Below, piece by piece: positions 53,968-64,000 of a stretch of 64,000 nucleotides of DNA (the stretch's first letter is position 1; the number at the start of each line of letters is the position of its first letter). The notes below the pieces were generated by a model, which searched no databases, was not told the origin of the DNA, and saw nothing but the letters and a program-made list of their open reading frames with translations. This DNA is from Lobosporangium transversale (lineage: Eukaryota; Mortierellomycota; Mortierellomycetes; Mortierellales; Mortierellaceae). The DNA lies in the NCBI RefSeq assembly GCF_002105155.1, contig NW_019029016.1, forward strand, positions 62,001 through 126,000, given 5' to 3'. The position numbers were made by a program, and so were the translations under genes.

Positions 53968-56900
53968 CTACAATGCGCCCTTGAAGACAATGTTTCTGGT
54001 GTATATCCCAGGCTTGGCTTGTACCTTCCCATTCCCGACCAGCACCTTAAGATTGTTTGGGTCAGTACACCGTGATAAAGCAACGTAGAGATGGCCATGA
54101 CTGAAGACATCTTGAGGAAGATAAACACCGACATGTTTAAGTGTCTGTCCTTGTGACTTATTGATAGTCATGGCGAAGGCTGGCTTGACTGGAAATTGGC
54201 GTCTGCTGAACATAACTGGCGAAGAGCGGTCATCAATCGTTGTAAGCGGTATGCGAGGAATGAAAACACGCTCCCCTCGATATTGCCCATTGATAATCTC
54301 AGTCTGGATCATTCTTGTGCCCAACGCACGCACAATCATGCGGGTGCCATTACATAGTCCGCGCTTTGGATTCAAGTTGCGAAGAAGGATGACAGGTTGA
54401 CCGACTTTCAATTCCAGTTTGAATGGAGGCAAGCCTGGTGGACTAAGCTTGTTTAGATATTCTACAGGATAATGGACCGGAGCTGTTGCTTCAGGGTCTT
54501 GTAGGCTATCTTGACCAATATAACTGACTGATTGCTGAGTACTACAGAGCATAGTGGTAGCCAATTGGTTTAGCCTGTCTACATCTTCATTGAGAGGGCT
54601 CAATATAGCGCTCAATGAGTATTTCAGGCCGGAGTCCAGCAGTTTCGATGTCTGGAAATATCTGCCTAATTAGTAGCTTTTCGTGACTGTGATCCTTATT
54701 TACAGCTGGGGCGTCAAGGACCAAGTTGTCAGGTATCCTGATATAGTCGCCATGAGGGCCAAAACTAACGGTCGGCTCTGTCCCTTCACCAATACGGAGT
54801 AGCCATTCGACAAACGCTTGGTTCTCAGGATGGCTGTTAACTCGCATATTCTTGCTCAGTCTGAGTGTCGTCACCGAAGGCCAAATATAAGATCTTTTCA
54901 ATGAAGCATCCTCAATCTGAGCCTGTGTCCCACGGATGACAACCGGAAGTACCTGTCTGAAGTCGCCTCCAAATACAAACACTTTACCACCGAACGGAGT
55001 ATCCTGTTCCATAATGTCTCGAAGCAGCCTGTCTACAGCCTCAAAACAATGCTTATGCTGCAAAGGAGCCTCATCCCAGAAGACGACATCAGCATTACGT
55101 ATTCTTACGGCAGCATCTTGCCGCATACCAAGATAGCAGATGGAGCGACAGTCAACAGGGATCGGTACCTTGAACGTAGAATGGGCTGTATGGCCGTTAT
55201 GGAGAATAAGAGAGGCAATTCCTGATGATGCGACAGCAATCACACTTCGCTTATGTCGGCCAGTGAGACAACCAATGAGCGTGTTGTATAAAAAGGATTT
55301 GCCTGTTCCTCCTGGGCCATCAATGAAAAAAAGTCTCTCATGAACCTCACCCTTGGCTGCCTTAATGATGTGTTCAAAGGCTATCCTCTGGTCCAAGTTC
55401 AAGTGTATCACGTTATTGAGAGCCTCTTGTTCAAATTCCCATTGCTTCTGCGTGTCATCAACTTGATCTTCCTCCTGTAGGGCATTTTCTATTCCTTGAG
55501 GCATCTCTGGAAAGTTAGCCAGGCAGGACCCAAGCTCCTTCAGCACTTCATTCAGATCGTAAAGTGCCGAGCTCTTAGCTTGTTCCTCTGCGATACCCTC
55601 CGCAGTAGCAGTTGCTTCTCCCTGGAGTCCTTTACATATATGAAGGAAGTCTTCTGACAGGTCCCTTGCAAAGCGAGTCCAAAGAGCCAGTGGGTCAGAG
55701 AGGCTACAGTTGATCATCATAATACCAAACAGGTGCCGCAACATCCTCGGTAACTGATATGTGGATGCTTCTTCCAAGCAACGACTCCATTGTTCATCAT
55801 CCTCGAGCAAGCCGCGAGCAAGGGCAGCTGAGTAAAACGTATCAAAGACCTTGTTGACTTCAGGCATGGTGCGGAGCTCAGCAAAACTCTTTGCTCCTTT
55901 GACATGCATAAGCAGCAGCCGAAGACAATACCTTTCGCGTTCTTTTGGCTGGACAAAATAGATTCTAGAGAGAACCTTCGTGCTATTGGTCCTGGCTCTC
56001 TCTCTCCGTCTTCTACTGCGCTTGTCCCAGGTGTAGTGATAAGGCACATCAGGGTACAAATAGTATTCTGGTACCTTTATATTGCTTGCCGCTTCGGCAT
56101 TGGCTGCATTTGTTGCTTCCTTCTGCCCTCGGAATTTCTTTCTCAATGGCACTATTGAGCTTGAACCATGCCATGAGCTGCGAGTCTTGGGCACAGGAGA
56201 TGACTTGCTCGAGGTTAGCATCAGGACCGAAGACCACTTGCTGCTGATCCTCCAGATGGACAGGCAGTCGAACAACATTATGGGATTGCCCATGGAGCGC
56301 AAAGCCATACATACGCCATAAGCTCTCGCAAGTAGATACATATCGGCTATCCCTGTATTTGCTGACCTCATCGAGATTAACATTTCCTCCATCCGCTGCC
56401 AGCCACGACAGCAACTGCTGCTCTATCATGACCCTTGTGCACGTATTTGTAAATATACTTGACTGATGACACTGATCCACAGACTTCAACGTTAATATGA
56501 GCGTTATATTTGGTTGTAAGCCATAAATTGTGAGGAACAACCCAAGTGTTGTCGACAGTGTTGCCTTTTGAGTTTACAAAGGAGCGTGCAGGATCATTAC
56601 GTCGACGATAGTTCGGGTAGCCATCCTCGCTTCTTGCAGTATTTTCCAAAAATGAGCGTGGGTACTTTTTGCTGCAGCTCCCTTCCACCATGCATGGCGC
56701 TTTAGAATTATGGACCCCACATGGCCCATGTACCATGTGGGAAGTTACTGTCTCGTACGCAAGCGGGGCACTGTGTCGATCGGGGATCTCTGCAGACACA
56801 ATAGAGTCAATGTCGCCTGCAGTCCGAGGCTTGCTTCCATCGTCAAGAATTATGAGGAGATGCTGATGCGGCAAACCACGTTTCTGGAACTCGACGACCC

Positions 56901-58420
56901 AATTGTAAGCAATAACTTTCCCTAGGACATCTTTCTTGAAGAGGTCATCCTCTAGAGCCTTCTTTTTGAGATTAAATACTCGTACGCAAAGGTCAGGCCA
57001 ATCAGCTGCTGTTTGGCCTTCATAAAGAGCCTCCTGGATCTCTGGCCACTGGGGATTACATGTGAAGGTGATGAAGAGATCTGGCTTGCCAAACTTCCGA
57101 ACCATGGCAATGGCATCTTGGAACAACTGTTGCATAAATCTGGGGCCTCCAACAAAGGAAGATGGTAAGATAATCCGCTTTCCAATATTCTCTGGCCTGA
57201 GATTGAGGTCAATTGCATCTACTATGCCGATATATGCATCCGCTTTGAGCTTAGCTTGATTCATACTGATATATAGGAGCCGAGAAGTTTCCAACTTGTA
57301 ATATTGGTCGACAATATATTGGTGAGCCAAACGTGGAATCATCCAAATGTAGGATCGTTGATCTGTTGAGCTGATTGGGCGGATTTGCAGTCTATATGCA
57401 TAGAACTCCCTTTGGCTGACGAACTCTCGGGTTTTTTTCGTCCGGCTCTCATGAGGTTCCATCTGGTCATCCTCAACATCCTCACCATCGCTTTCTCCAA
57501 GAGACCTTTCAGAGCCTAGCTCTGACCCGCTTTCCTTCTTATACTTGCCGTATGTCCACCCACACTCACCATTCGGATGCAAGAGAACGTAGTGAAGGCT
57601 GTCGTATGACGGATGAGTCTCGCTGATCTGCTGTAAACCGCCCCCTTTGTATTCAATAACTATATCCCTTCTTGAAACTTGGCTATCATCACCAGGCATC
57701 AAAACAGCGATTTCAGAGGACGAAGGGGGACCATATTGTCTCCGTCCTTGGCTCCTTAGGTCACGTTGGGACTCAGCACGGATGACGACCCTTAACTGAG
57801 TATCTTGACCATTGACACGCTCTTTAATGTTCTTGAGTAAACGGGCCATCGGGTGATGTCGTTCGAGAAGCTGTTGTAGCTCAATTAACAAACTGTTGTC
57901 GAGAGAACCTTCAAAGTACCCATTGCGAATTTTGGCCTGCTCTTCAGGGTCATGAATATGGCTGTGGATCTGTAAAAACTGAGGATCTACACCTTCAGAC
58001 GGGCTCAGAGGGCCAATCAGGTGAGCGATACCTCCGATAATACGGAAAGTGTACACGCCTTGTTGGCTGTTTGCAAGGCTCCTGGCATGGTTTACTTTCA
58101 TCGACGTAAAGGACAGAGCACAGTTGTATTGCCGTGCATTATTTCGAATGGCTTTGCTTCTCGCGTCTTGGCCACCAAAGACCTCTAAAAAGCGGCGCGG
58201 AATACCCTCCAGATGAGGGATTTTGACTTGACCTCTGCCGCAGCACAAGGAAAATTCTGGTCGGTGCTTGGTGTTTTTCACTCGTTCTTCAAGGAACATG
58301 ATAGCATTGCAATAAGGGCACCGGACCATCTGCTCTAAGCGGTGTCTATGGCGCTCGATATTGGGGCCTGAGATTAATTCTTGTTGGAACCTCCTTCTAG
58401 CGGTGGGGATAGTATCCATA
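53968..58420 (-). pseudogene. Helitron Rep-helicase, three frameshifts
   Basis: The exon starts at 58420 after an AATAG acceptor. Rep part (58419-56377): Cys pairs near the start (CPYCNAIMF), Helitron-like N domain, FITFTCNPQWPEI, the HUH motif in RGLPHQHLL, and the tyrosine motif VKYIYKYVHKGHDRA. The frame then moves near 56435 (CESLWRMYGFALHGQSHNV, RLPVHLEDQQ), again near 56148 (YYLYPDVPYHYTWD, then helicase Walker A GPGGTGKSFLYNTL, Walker B VVFWDEAPL, GGDFRQVLPV), and near 54605 (LLRNLNPKRGLCNGTRMIV, FAMTINKSQGQTL, LYVALSRC). Rep nicks and joins DNA, and the helicase unwinds it during rolling-circle transposition. Catalytic motifs survive; the frameshifts should block a full-length protein. 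Confidence 0.88.
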
Positions 58421-58528
58421 CTATTGGAATATAGAATCACAAATTTTTATTAATATTTTATATGGGCTTTTTCACTTATCACAATATTTTTCTACACTAA
58501 AATAATAATAAGGGGAGGTCGGACTTAC

Positions 58529-59508
58529 TCTTTATCGGGACATGTGTTTAGGTTATGTCCTGGGCGACTGCATATACTGCACTGCCGTTGCACAGGCCGA
58601 CAGGGTGACTGTAGCCTAGAGAGCAATGATAATGATGTTAGATTAGAAACGCAATACGTGGTAGTTTATAAATTCAATAAAATGTGAACCAAGAGTAGCT
58701 CACCTTCGTCTTCGCTCAGGTCTTTCGCTTTCACCTGGGCCATCAAGGCTAATGCTTCGTCTGCGAGTCGTCACAGGCTCGGTTCGATTCTGCATGGGGT
58801 CACTAAAGATAACATTGCAAAAGAAATGGCAATTTAGGATTGAAAAAAAAAAAATGCATTGCTAAGGATTACATATCGAAACATCAAAATGGAGCTCACC
58901 CTTCATTATTTGGACATTTACTTAGAAGCAACTTGATGGTATAAGTTTGGTGTAGCCGAAGGGACCAATGTTTCCTGCGACCGGGAGAGCTCTAAGTTAT
59001 AGTCTTCTTGAGTAGGACAAACACAGCTGCTCTGAGAAGAACAACCTGTGTTCATGCAAACAACACAGCCAAGCCTGACTGCAAGCTCAGCTCTCATTGC
59101 CTCTTCTTTACGTCTTCTTTCTTCCTGTTCTTTTTTTTCCCCTTCTCTCTCTTGTTCAAGGAATTCAAATAGGGCGCACTCGTCAATGGAGTCGTATATC
59201 ATGTCATATAGCTTCTCTTCATTCTCCACATCCTCTGCTTGCCGGCCTGGTAACTCCTCTCTTACCTCCACAGGCTGTGCTCGGATGATACGTGGTACAG
59301 CCCGTCGAGATCGTCGTGCTCGGATGATGCATCGTACGCCTGAAGTGGAGCTGTCCGACGGAGGAACGGCTTTCGAGTGGTTCGAGTCACCATAAATAGA
59401 GCGAGGGCACTTGGTAGGCAACTGGCTTCTGGGAGGTGCAGCTGATGACGAACGTGTGGAACGTGTGGCAGCCAACGACGACGAACGTGTAAAACGTTTG
59501 GCAGGCAT
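58529..59508 (-). CDS. Helitron accessory region, spliced, with CCHC zinc knuckle
   Basis: Exons 59508-58922, 58802-58704 and 58615-58529 join in frame with GT-AG introns and then to the Rep exon at 58420 (the codon GAT spans the last junction). The first exon encodes a basic Ser/Arg-rich start (MPAKRFTRSSSLAATRSTRS), an acidic helix (LYDMIYDSIDECALFEFLEQ), a charged Glu/Lys/Arg helix and a Cys-rich segment (CVVCMNTGCSSQSSCVC). The third exon encodes a CCHC knuckle, CSICSRPGHNLNTC. Together they form the N-terminus of the Helitron polyprotein, or a separate accessory product if the stop at 58918 is used without splicing. The degenerate relative at 60290-60600 supports that the first exon belongs to the element. 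Confidence 0.65.
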
Positions 59509-60289
59509 TTTTTTTTTTTAGCAGATAAAATAGACGAAAGCAATAAAAACAAAGGTCTGAGGAAAATGAAAGCAAGGATTCAGAAATATAGGTGCGTTGA
59601 GGGATTAAGATTGTAAAACAAAGCGAACAGGTTTATTTTAAATCTACAGTGCATCGTAGACGCGATGGCGATACTTTTTTTGCATGCTGATTTAAAGTTT
59701 CAAAATAAGGGTCGTGTCACATGGGCAAAATAAATTTAATTAAGGGACAGCGAATCACATTTTGACTCTATCCGTAAAAAAACAACCGAAATCCAATCAC
59801 TCTACACTGGATGCCCCATTCTCCAATTAAATGAGACTCTTGCCACCCACAGATTCTTACTTACCCATGGATGAGTGAATGCTCCAAGCTGTTGCTTATT
59901 TATGTTTTGTTCATTTATGATGCTCCAAAAGTTGTCACATAATTTCGCAGTCACCTAATTTTTCTACCTGCTTTAATATATAGAAATATAAAAAAAAAAA
60001 AAAAAAAGCATGGACCATGTCTATGAAATCAAGGGTGCTGAGAGAAAAATTCAAAATCATCATACTGTAATGAAAAGTGCTGACTTGTACAGCTTCAAGT
60101 TCAAAAGCTCCACTTCCAATCACAACTCTGCCAAACATCTGATAGTGCACATACGCTTCATACATCTTTTCTGGGGATTGTGGTCGATAAACTGGCGGTG
60201 GGGGAGTTGCGGGAGCTGGTTGCTTTAAAGAATGGCAAATACATCAATATTGAGAAGATCAACCGATGTTCAAGCATGCCCTACAGCTG
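59509..60289. other. Spacer right of the Helitron
   Basis: No gene supported. The Helitron 5' end may lie here but I could not identify it. Confidence 0.4.
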
Positions 60290-60600
60290 ATTCCGGCTGC
60301 AATCCCAGTTTTGCTTGCCTTTTCTCCTTCAAGTATTCTTTCCTCTTATTCACTCTTTTCCTCTTCTTTCCCCCCTTGTTCGGCCAAAGCAAGCTGCGTA
60401 CACTTGTTGATGAAGCTGTAGATCCTACCATACAGCTTCTCCTCAACATCCCCCATTACCTGTTGGCTTTGTATTTGTTCCTCTTCAGCATCTACGGGTC
60501 GTTCTTAGATATGTTACACAGCCTGCTGGGATTGCCGTGCTTGGATGATGCGTTGTACACCCGATGTTGGGTGTGATACCTCTGGAAAGAAGGACTTCTA
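60290..60600 (-). pseudogene. Fragment of a second Helitron accessory ORF
   Basis: The minus-strand reading (PTSGVQRIIQARQSQQAV, stops, then VEEKLYGRIYSFINKCTQL) matches the first Helitron exon (TSGVRCIIRARRSRRAV; EEKLYDMIYDSIDECAL). Two stops lie in about 10 codons. A diverged relict of the same element family. Confidence 0.65.
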
Positions 60601-61073
60601 AAATAAGCACACTTACTCCAAATTAAGCAAGCAGGTGATGATACGGCTGCACGACAACTCGAAAAAAAAAAAAAAAAAACGTTTAAGGCCATGTCTAAAA
60701 GTCATGTAATATTAGCACAGGCGATATGTAAATATAGAGATAGTTTATGCATTTTTCTTTTTTCTTGAAGGATACAAAGTAGTGACCAAAAAAACAATCA
60801 ATCATTCACCATTCTCAGCACTAGCTCATTTTTTGTCATACAGAGCGAAATGTAAGCTGAACAAATTGGTATATTAAGCAGCCTTCGCTATTCATTTAAC
60901 TCTTCTGTTGCAATCTTCTTGATGCTGGTCCTTTTTCTTGATTGTGACATGTAAGTAGTAATTTCACTTATCAATTATTAGTTATCAATTAGAGATTGTC
61001 CTTCACTCTATTTAAATCAGTAGGAGGTGATCAATAAAGGGATGAACGTTTCCCATTCACTTTCCTATCCATA
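60601..61073. other. Spacer, no gene seen
   Basis: No supported feature. A-tract at 60661-60679. Confidence 0.45.
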
Positions 61074-62126
61074 TCATTCATACTGGTCACCCATACTCCT
61101 CATTGATTGACTTCTCTCATGTGCTAAAATTTCATTTTTCATTTGAGAGAACAACCAAGCAACCTTTCGGAAAACAATTTTAACGCCTTCTTGCCAATCT
61201 CCGTTAAAGTTTATGATCTCGTTAATTCTTGACATCTTGAAGGTCACTGTGTCATCTTCCTTCGTGCATTCAAGGAACACCCACTCCCTTGCATCAGTCA
61301 CAATCCCAAAAGATCTGAGTTTGCTTGGAGGCTCTTCCTCATCCCCATCCAGATCATAGTCCAGTCTTTTACGCTTTTTGGGTGCCAACGCAGCTTCTAA
61401 CTGGACAATATTTGTGCAATCCCTTTACGGGAGTCTTCCCTCTTTACATTAGTAACCCCCAGTGCTGCATAGTCATCAAAGTCTGTTGTTGTTCTTGAAT
61501 GCACTGAAAAATCTACAGGACCATGCCCTCGTCGTCCGCTCAGGTATCGCTGTGCTACGAGATAAAGATCTTTTCCATATATTTTGGCCGCCCCCAAAAA
61601 GGATTGATTCCACCAACATTGACATCGTTGCTTCATTGGCACCAAACAATTTCATCGTATGATTCCTTATATCCAACTAGTTGATGACATGATCTACAAT
61701 CTTCTTTTCCGAATCGGATTCCAACACCATGGCTTCAATCCCAGTATAGGACGGAATCATAGTAAGCTGTGGATCACAAACCGATGTTATGTTGTATTCG
61801 GCGCAAACATCCGCGAATGTCCATGAAGAAAAGCTCTTGGAAGGATTTCCTAGATCAGTCACCAGTTTAGAACGATAATGGACTTGGACAATCTTAAGTA
61901 CAGACCGCAAATGGGCATCATCGAGGATCATCTCAGACCTGTTAGGTCTGGTGTATACATGAATCTCCAAGTAGTCGCCATGTAAGTATTGAGAAAAATG
62001 CACCTCAATAGCTTTTCGGAATTCAGGGACAGTTGCTTTATCGATGTCAGTTGACCAAGTGAAAGAAAACTTATTCTCTTTTTTAAGATGGATTGCAAAG
62101 GCTAAATATTTATTGGTAAAAAACAT
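61074..62126 (-). pseudogene. Crinkler-type nuclease gene, decayed
   Basis: Minus strand from 62126. The N-terminal part looks like a ubiquitin-like/PB1-like header (FSFTWSTDIDKATVPEFRKA; YLHGDYLEIHVYTRPN), followed by SFSSWTFADVCAEYNI. After an in-frame TAG at about 61675 comes KLFGANEATMSMLVES. A frame change near 61600 leads to YLSGRRGHGPVDFSVHS and GVTNVKREDSRKGIAQ, then a second change near 61410 to RSFGIVTDAREWVFLECT and the terminal helix. The GPVDF...EVKKED pattern is a PD-(D/E)XK nuclease core found at the C-terminus of many Mucoromycota and Glomeromycotina Crinkler-like proteins. Here the usual Glu of EVK is Asn. The family call is from memory of those motifs. Confidence 0.62.
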
Positions 62127-62189
62127 TGATCAGTCTCTTCATTCGAAAGAGCAAAAACATCCATGTGACAAAGATTTAAAGATTTACTT

Positions 62190-63459
62190 ATTGATTAATG
62201 ATCCAACCACTCCATCGTAGCGGTTTTGAAGCTTGATTGGACATTCGCAACTTTTTCTGGGTTGATCCCTCTACCATTTGCATCGATGACGAACCCGAGC
62301 AATAAAACTTCCATGCGGAGGAAATTACTTTTTTCCTTATTGATAATTAAGTGGCACTTGTCAGTAGTTTAATTTAATCACCAGTTTGACATGTTCAGTG
62401 TGCTCTTCAATGCTGCCGGAGAAAATGACAATGTCATCCACGCAAACGCTAACGAAGTGAAGATCTCCAAGCAATTGAGACATTCCTCTTTAGAATATAC
62501 TGGTCATAGGCTTCAATCCAAATGGAGCACGAGCAAACATATATTGTTTATTCAGGTGCTTAAATGCCGTGTAGGGTTGGCTCTTCTCGTCTAGAGGTAA
62601 TCCGTGGTGTATGCTTGCGACAAGTCAATTGTAGTAAAATACATATGACCTGTAGCTCGTTCCAATATCTCGGAAATTATAGGGATAGGAAAGTATCAAT
62701 ATCCACGAGCTGCTTATTCATCGTTCTTGGGTCAAAGCAGACTCTGTATTTAATAATTTCGCCTTCTAAGTTCTTCCTTGCCGCAAGCGTAAGAGAGCTG
62801 TTGTAGGGTTTACCCTTAGGTGCCTCAACGATAACTCCATCGTCTAATCATTTCTGTACGGTTGTATTGACTTCCATTTCTACTTGCGCGTAGAACCTAC
62901 GAGAGCGTTCTTGAATCACGCAGTCATCTCTGACTTTTAGATGGACTCGCATAATGTCTAATGGGCAGTGACTCTTAGGGCCAATCTGGCTTTCGGAGCA
63001 AAGGAAGGGCTCAATGGCTAATAAGAACTGCTTCTTCTGTTCGATGAATTCAGCTTCTAACTCTTGGTCTTTCAAAGTAGAGGGTACAAGTAGTGGTTTA
63101 TTTTCATCAGTTAAGGAATCATCTGCTTTTTCAACAACAGTCGTAGCTATGCCATGGATCCCAAAGCCGAAGCGGTAAAATAGATCCATTCCGATGAGGA
63201 AGTCGTAATAGCCCAGAGGCATAACGCTGACTATGCATTCTACTGTCCGATGATTACAAGAGAGAGTAATAGCATCTACTGTGCCGACATTGTGAAAACC
63301 AGTAGTGTCGTCTGCAAATTTAATTACAGTATTTTTCGAGGTCGCGGTCCTTAATTTGAGACCTTTAGCAACTTCTCGATTAATGAAGGATACATTGGAA
63401 CCAGGCTGGGATACGTCGTTGCTCAACAACTTGGCCAGACATATTTTTTCGATATGCAT
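62190..63459 (-). pseudogene. Ty3/gypsy-type protease and reverse transcriptase segment, decayed
   Basis: Minus strand. 63459-62848 is open and reads a retropepsin-like region ([14 protein letters not shown], then YYDFLIGMDLFYRFGFGI) and the lead-in to RT (IQERSRRFYAQVEMEVNTTV). It stops at a TGA/TAG near 62848. RT sequence then continues in mixed frames: IDTFLSL region, AFKHLNKQYMFARAPFGLKP and CVDDIVIFSGSIEEH (catalytic VDD, about 62430-62470). The catalytic Asp pair is present but stops and frameshifts break the gene. No LTRs were found inside the window. Confidence 0.75.
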
Positions 63460-63966
63460 CCATATATCGAAAGCACTTCCTTGCGTATTTTCGAATGGTG
63501 ATGATGTCCACTGAGCTTAAAGCCTTTGGGATGGTCTCCTGTAGCCCATTGAATGTGTAATCGCAATTTGCTCTGGTGTATCGCTTGCTTGCGCCCCAAA
63601 ACATTTCAATGAAGTTCAATTCGCAATGGAATTTTGGATAGAAAATGACTTGCTGTCCGTGTTTCTTTGCAATTTCTTCCAAAAATGATCGTTGTGCCTG
63701 AAAGTCCGGCTGCAGCTTCAAGATACGAGTAGGCAACATGAATCTCTGAAAACAGAGTGATCACTCTCCTTACAGCTCGCGCATATCTTCTTGAGCCCCT
63801 CCCTCCAAAGCTTTCTTTCAATGAGAACCCGTTTCATCCCTTTTGGTTGGTTTCGCATTTCTGGCCTGTATATATGGGTGTCATTGATCCTTCCTGTTGG
63901 TTCGATTTCCAGATGAAGGACGGGATGAACTCCTGTCGTAGAGAATGAGCCCTTATTAGTCTGCAA
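63390..63966 (-). pseudogene. DDE transposase (IS630/Tc1-like superfamily) C-terminal part, frameshifted, runs off the window
   Basis: The minus strand from the right edge reads GMKRVLIERKLWREGLKKIC and a Cys-rich piece. After a frameshift near 63735 it reads [40 protein letters not shown], with the probable last catalytic Glu in NFIE, then [20 protein letters not shown]. The family is familiar from Basidiomycota and other fungi as a DDE endonuclease of unresolved name. Its C-terminus is cut at the gypsy-like segment near 63440. N-terminal part outside the window. Confidence 0.65.
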
Positions 63967-64000
63967 TCCTTTTGTAGTAAAGTTATTGATGAACCAAGCA

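Larger units (their letters stand above)
53686..59508 (-). mobile_element. Helitron, copy 1, near full length
   Basis: Contains accessory, Rep and PIF1-like helicase coding regions in one orientation. The 3' end is a hairpin (GAGACCGTGGCTTCGCCACGG on the plus strand, 53693-53713), shared with copies at 53045 and 37716. The canonical CTRR end was not found, so the terminus may be of the Helentron/Helitron2 type. The 5' end was not located; it may extend beyond 59508. Confidence 0.75.

Noticed and set aside
59048-59395. Plus-strand ORF of 115 codons, Ser-rich
   Set aside because: Antisense of the Helitron accessory exon 59508-58922.
60232-60576. Plus-strand ORF of 114 codons with hydrophobic segments as a membrane protein
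   Set aside because: The opposite strand matches the Helitron accessory exon; the plus-strand ORF is its shadow.
1-64000. tRNA and rRNA genes, and telomeric repeats
   Set aside because: I scanned for cloverleaf-like boxes, rRNA-like blocks and TTAGGG-type arrays by eye and saw none. A dedicated tool could still find a tRNA.

Overview
This window reads as nuclear DNA of an early-diverging fungus, most likely Mucoromycota (Mucorales or a relative). The evidence is short GT-AG introns with T-rich interiors, long homopolymer tracts, DIRS-type retrotransposons, Crinkler (CRN)-type genes, and lineage-type gene families I recognise from that group. These assignments come from motif recognition without any database search.

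Almost all of the window is mobile or decayed DNA. The one convincing host gene that looks intact is an eight-exon Rif1-like gene (11717-15082). Positions 1-6668 hold the 3' part of a DIRS-like element (family A, copy A1). Its right inverted terminal repeat is split by a complete DIRS element of a second family (B1, 2256-6566, minus strand). Positions 6669-11260 hold a small spliced gene of unknown function that belongs to a dispersed repeat (second copy near 16130-16720), heptamer arrays, and exon-like fragments. After the Rif1-like gene come a decayed minus-strand Crinkler gene (17390-19433), a complete family A element (A2, 19735-23982), a decayed DUF6589-like gene (24023-25347), a decayed MULE-type transposase with a GCM/WRKY-like zinc finger (25549-28880) and a Tc1/mariner element with long TIRs and a TA duplication (29539-31139).

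Positions 31258-32115 encode a C2H2 zinc-finger protein with a decayed paralog at 46980-47860. A large inverted repeat (arms 32463-34050 and 39912-41108) encloses a fragment of a Mortierella-type protein family, a Helitron-type terminus, a MITE and a spliced coiled-coil gene built from 42-bp repeats. A 98-bp hAT-type MITE with an 8-bp target duplication lies just outside the right arm. A second, nearly identical DIRS B element (B2) occupies 41935-46241.

The right third holds a decayed PIF1-like helicase (48088-49370), a multi-exon gene of a Mucorales-type family with a frameshifted 5' part (50087-52396), and a Helitron on the minus strand (53686-59508) encoding a spliced accessory/CCHC protein joined to Rep-helicase, plus fragments of other Helitrons on either side. 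It ends with a decayed Crinkler-type nuclease gene (61074-62126), a decayed Ty3/gypsy protease-RT segment and a DDE transposase running off the window edge.

The most unusual signal is in the DIRS elements. In both families the tyrosine-recombinase reading frame stays open for about 1240 codons, upstream through the whole RT gene and most of the gag-like gene. Also notable are the two Crinkler-type genes, the inverted repeat with a homogenised core, and the spliced dispersed repeat.
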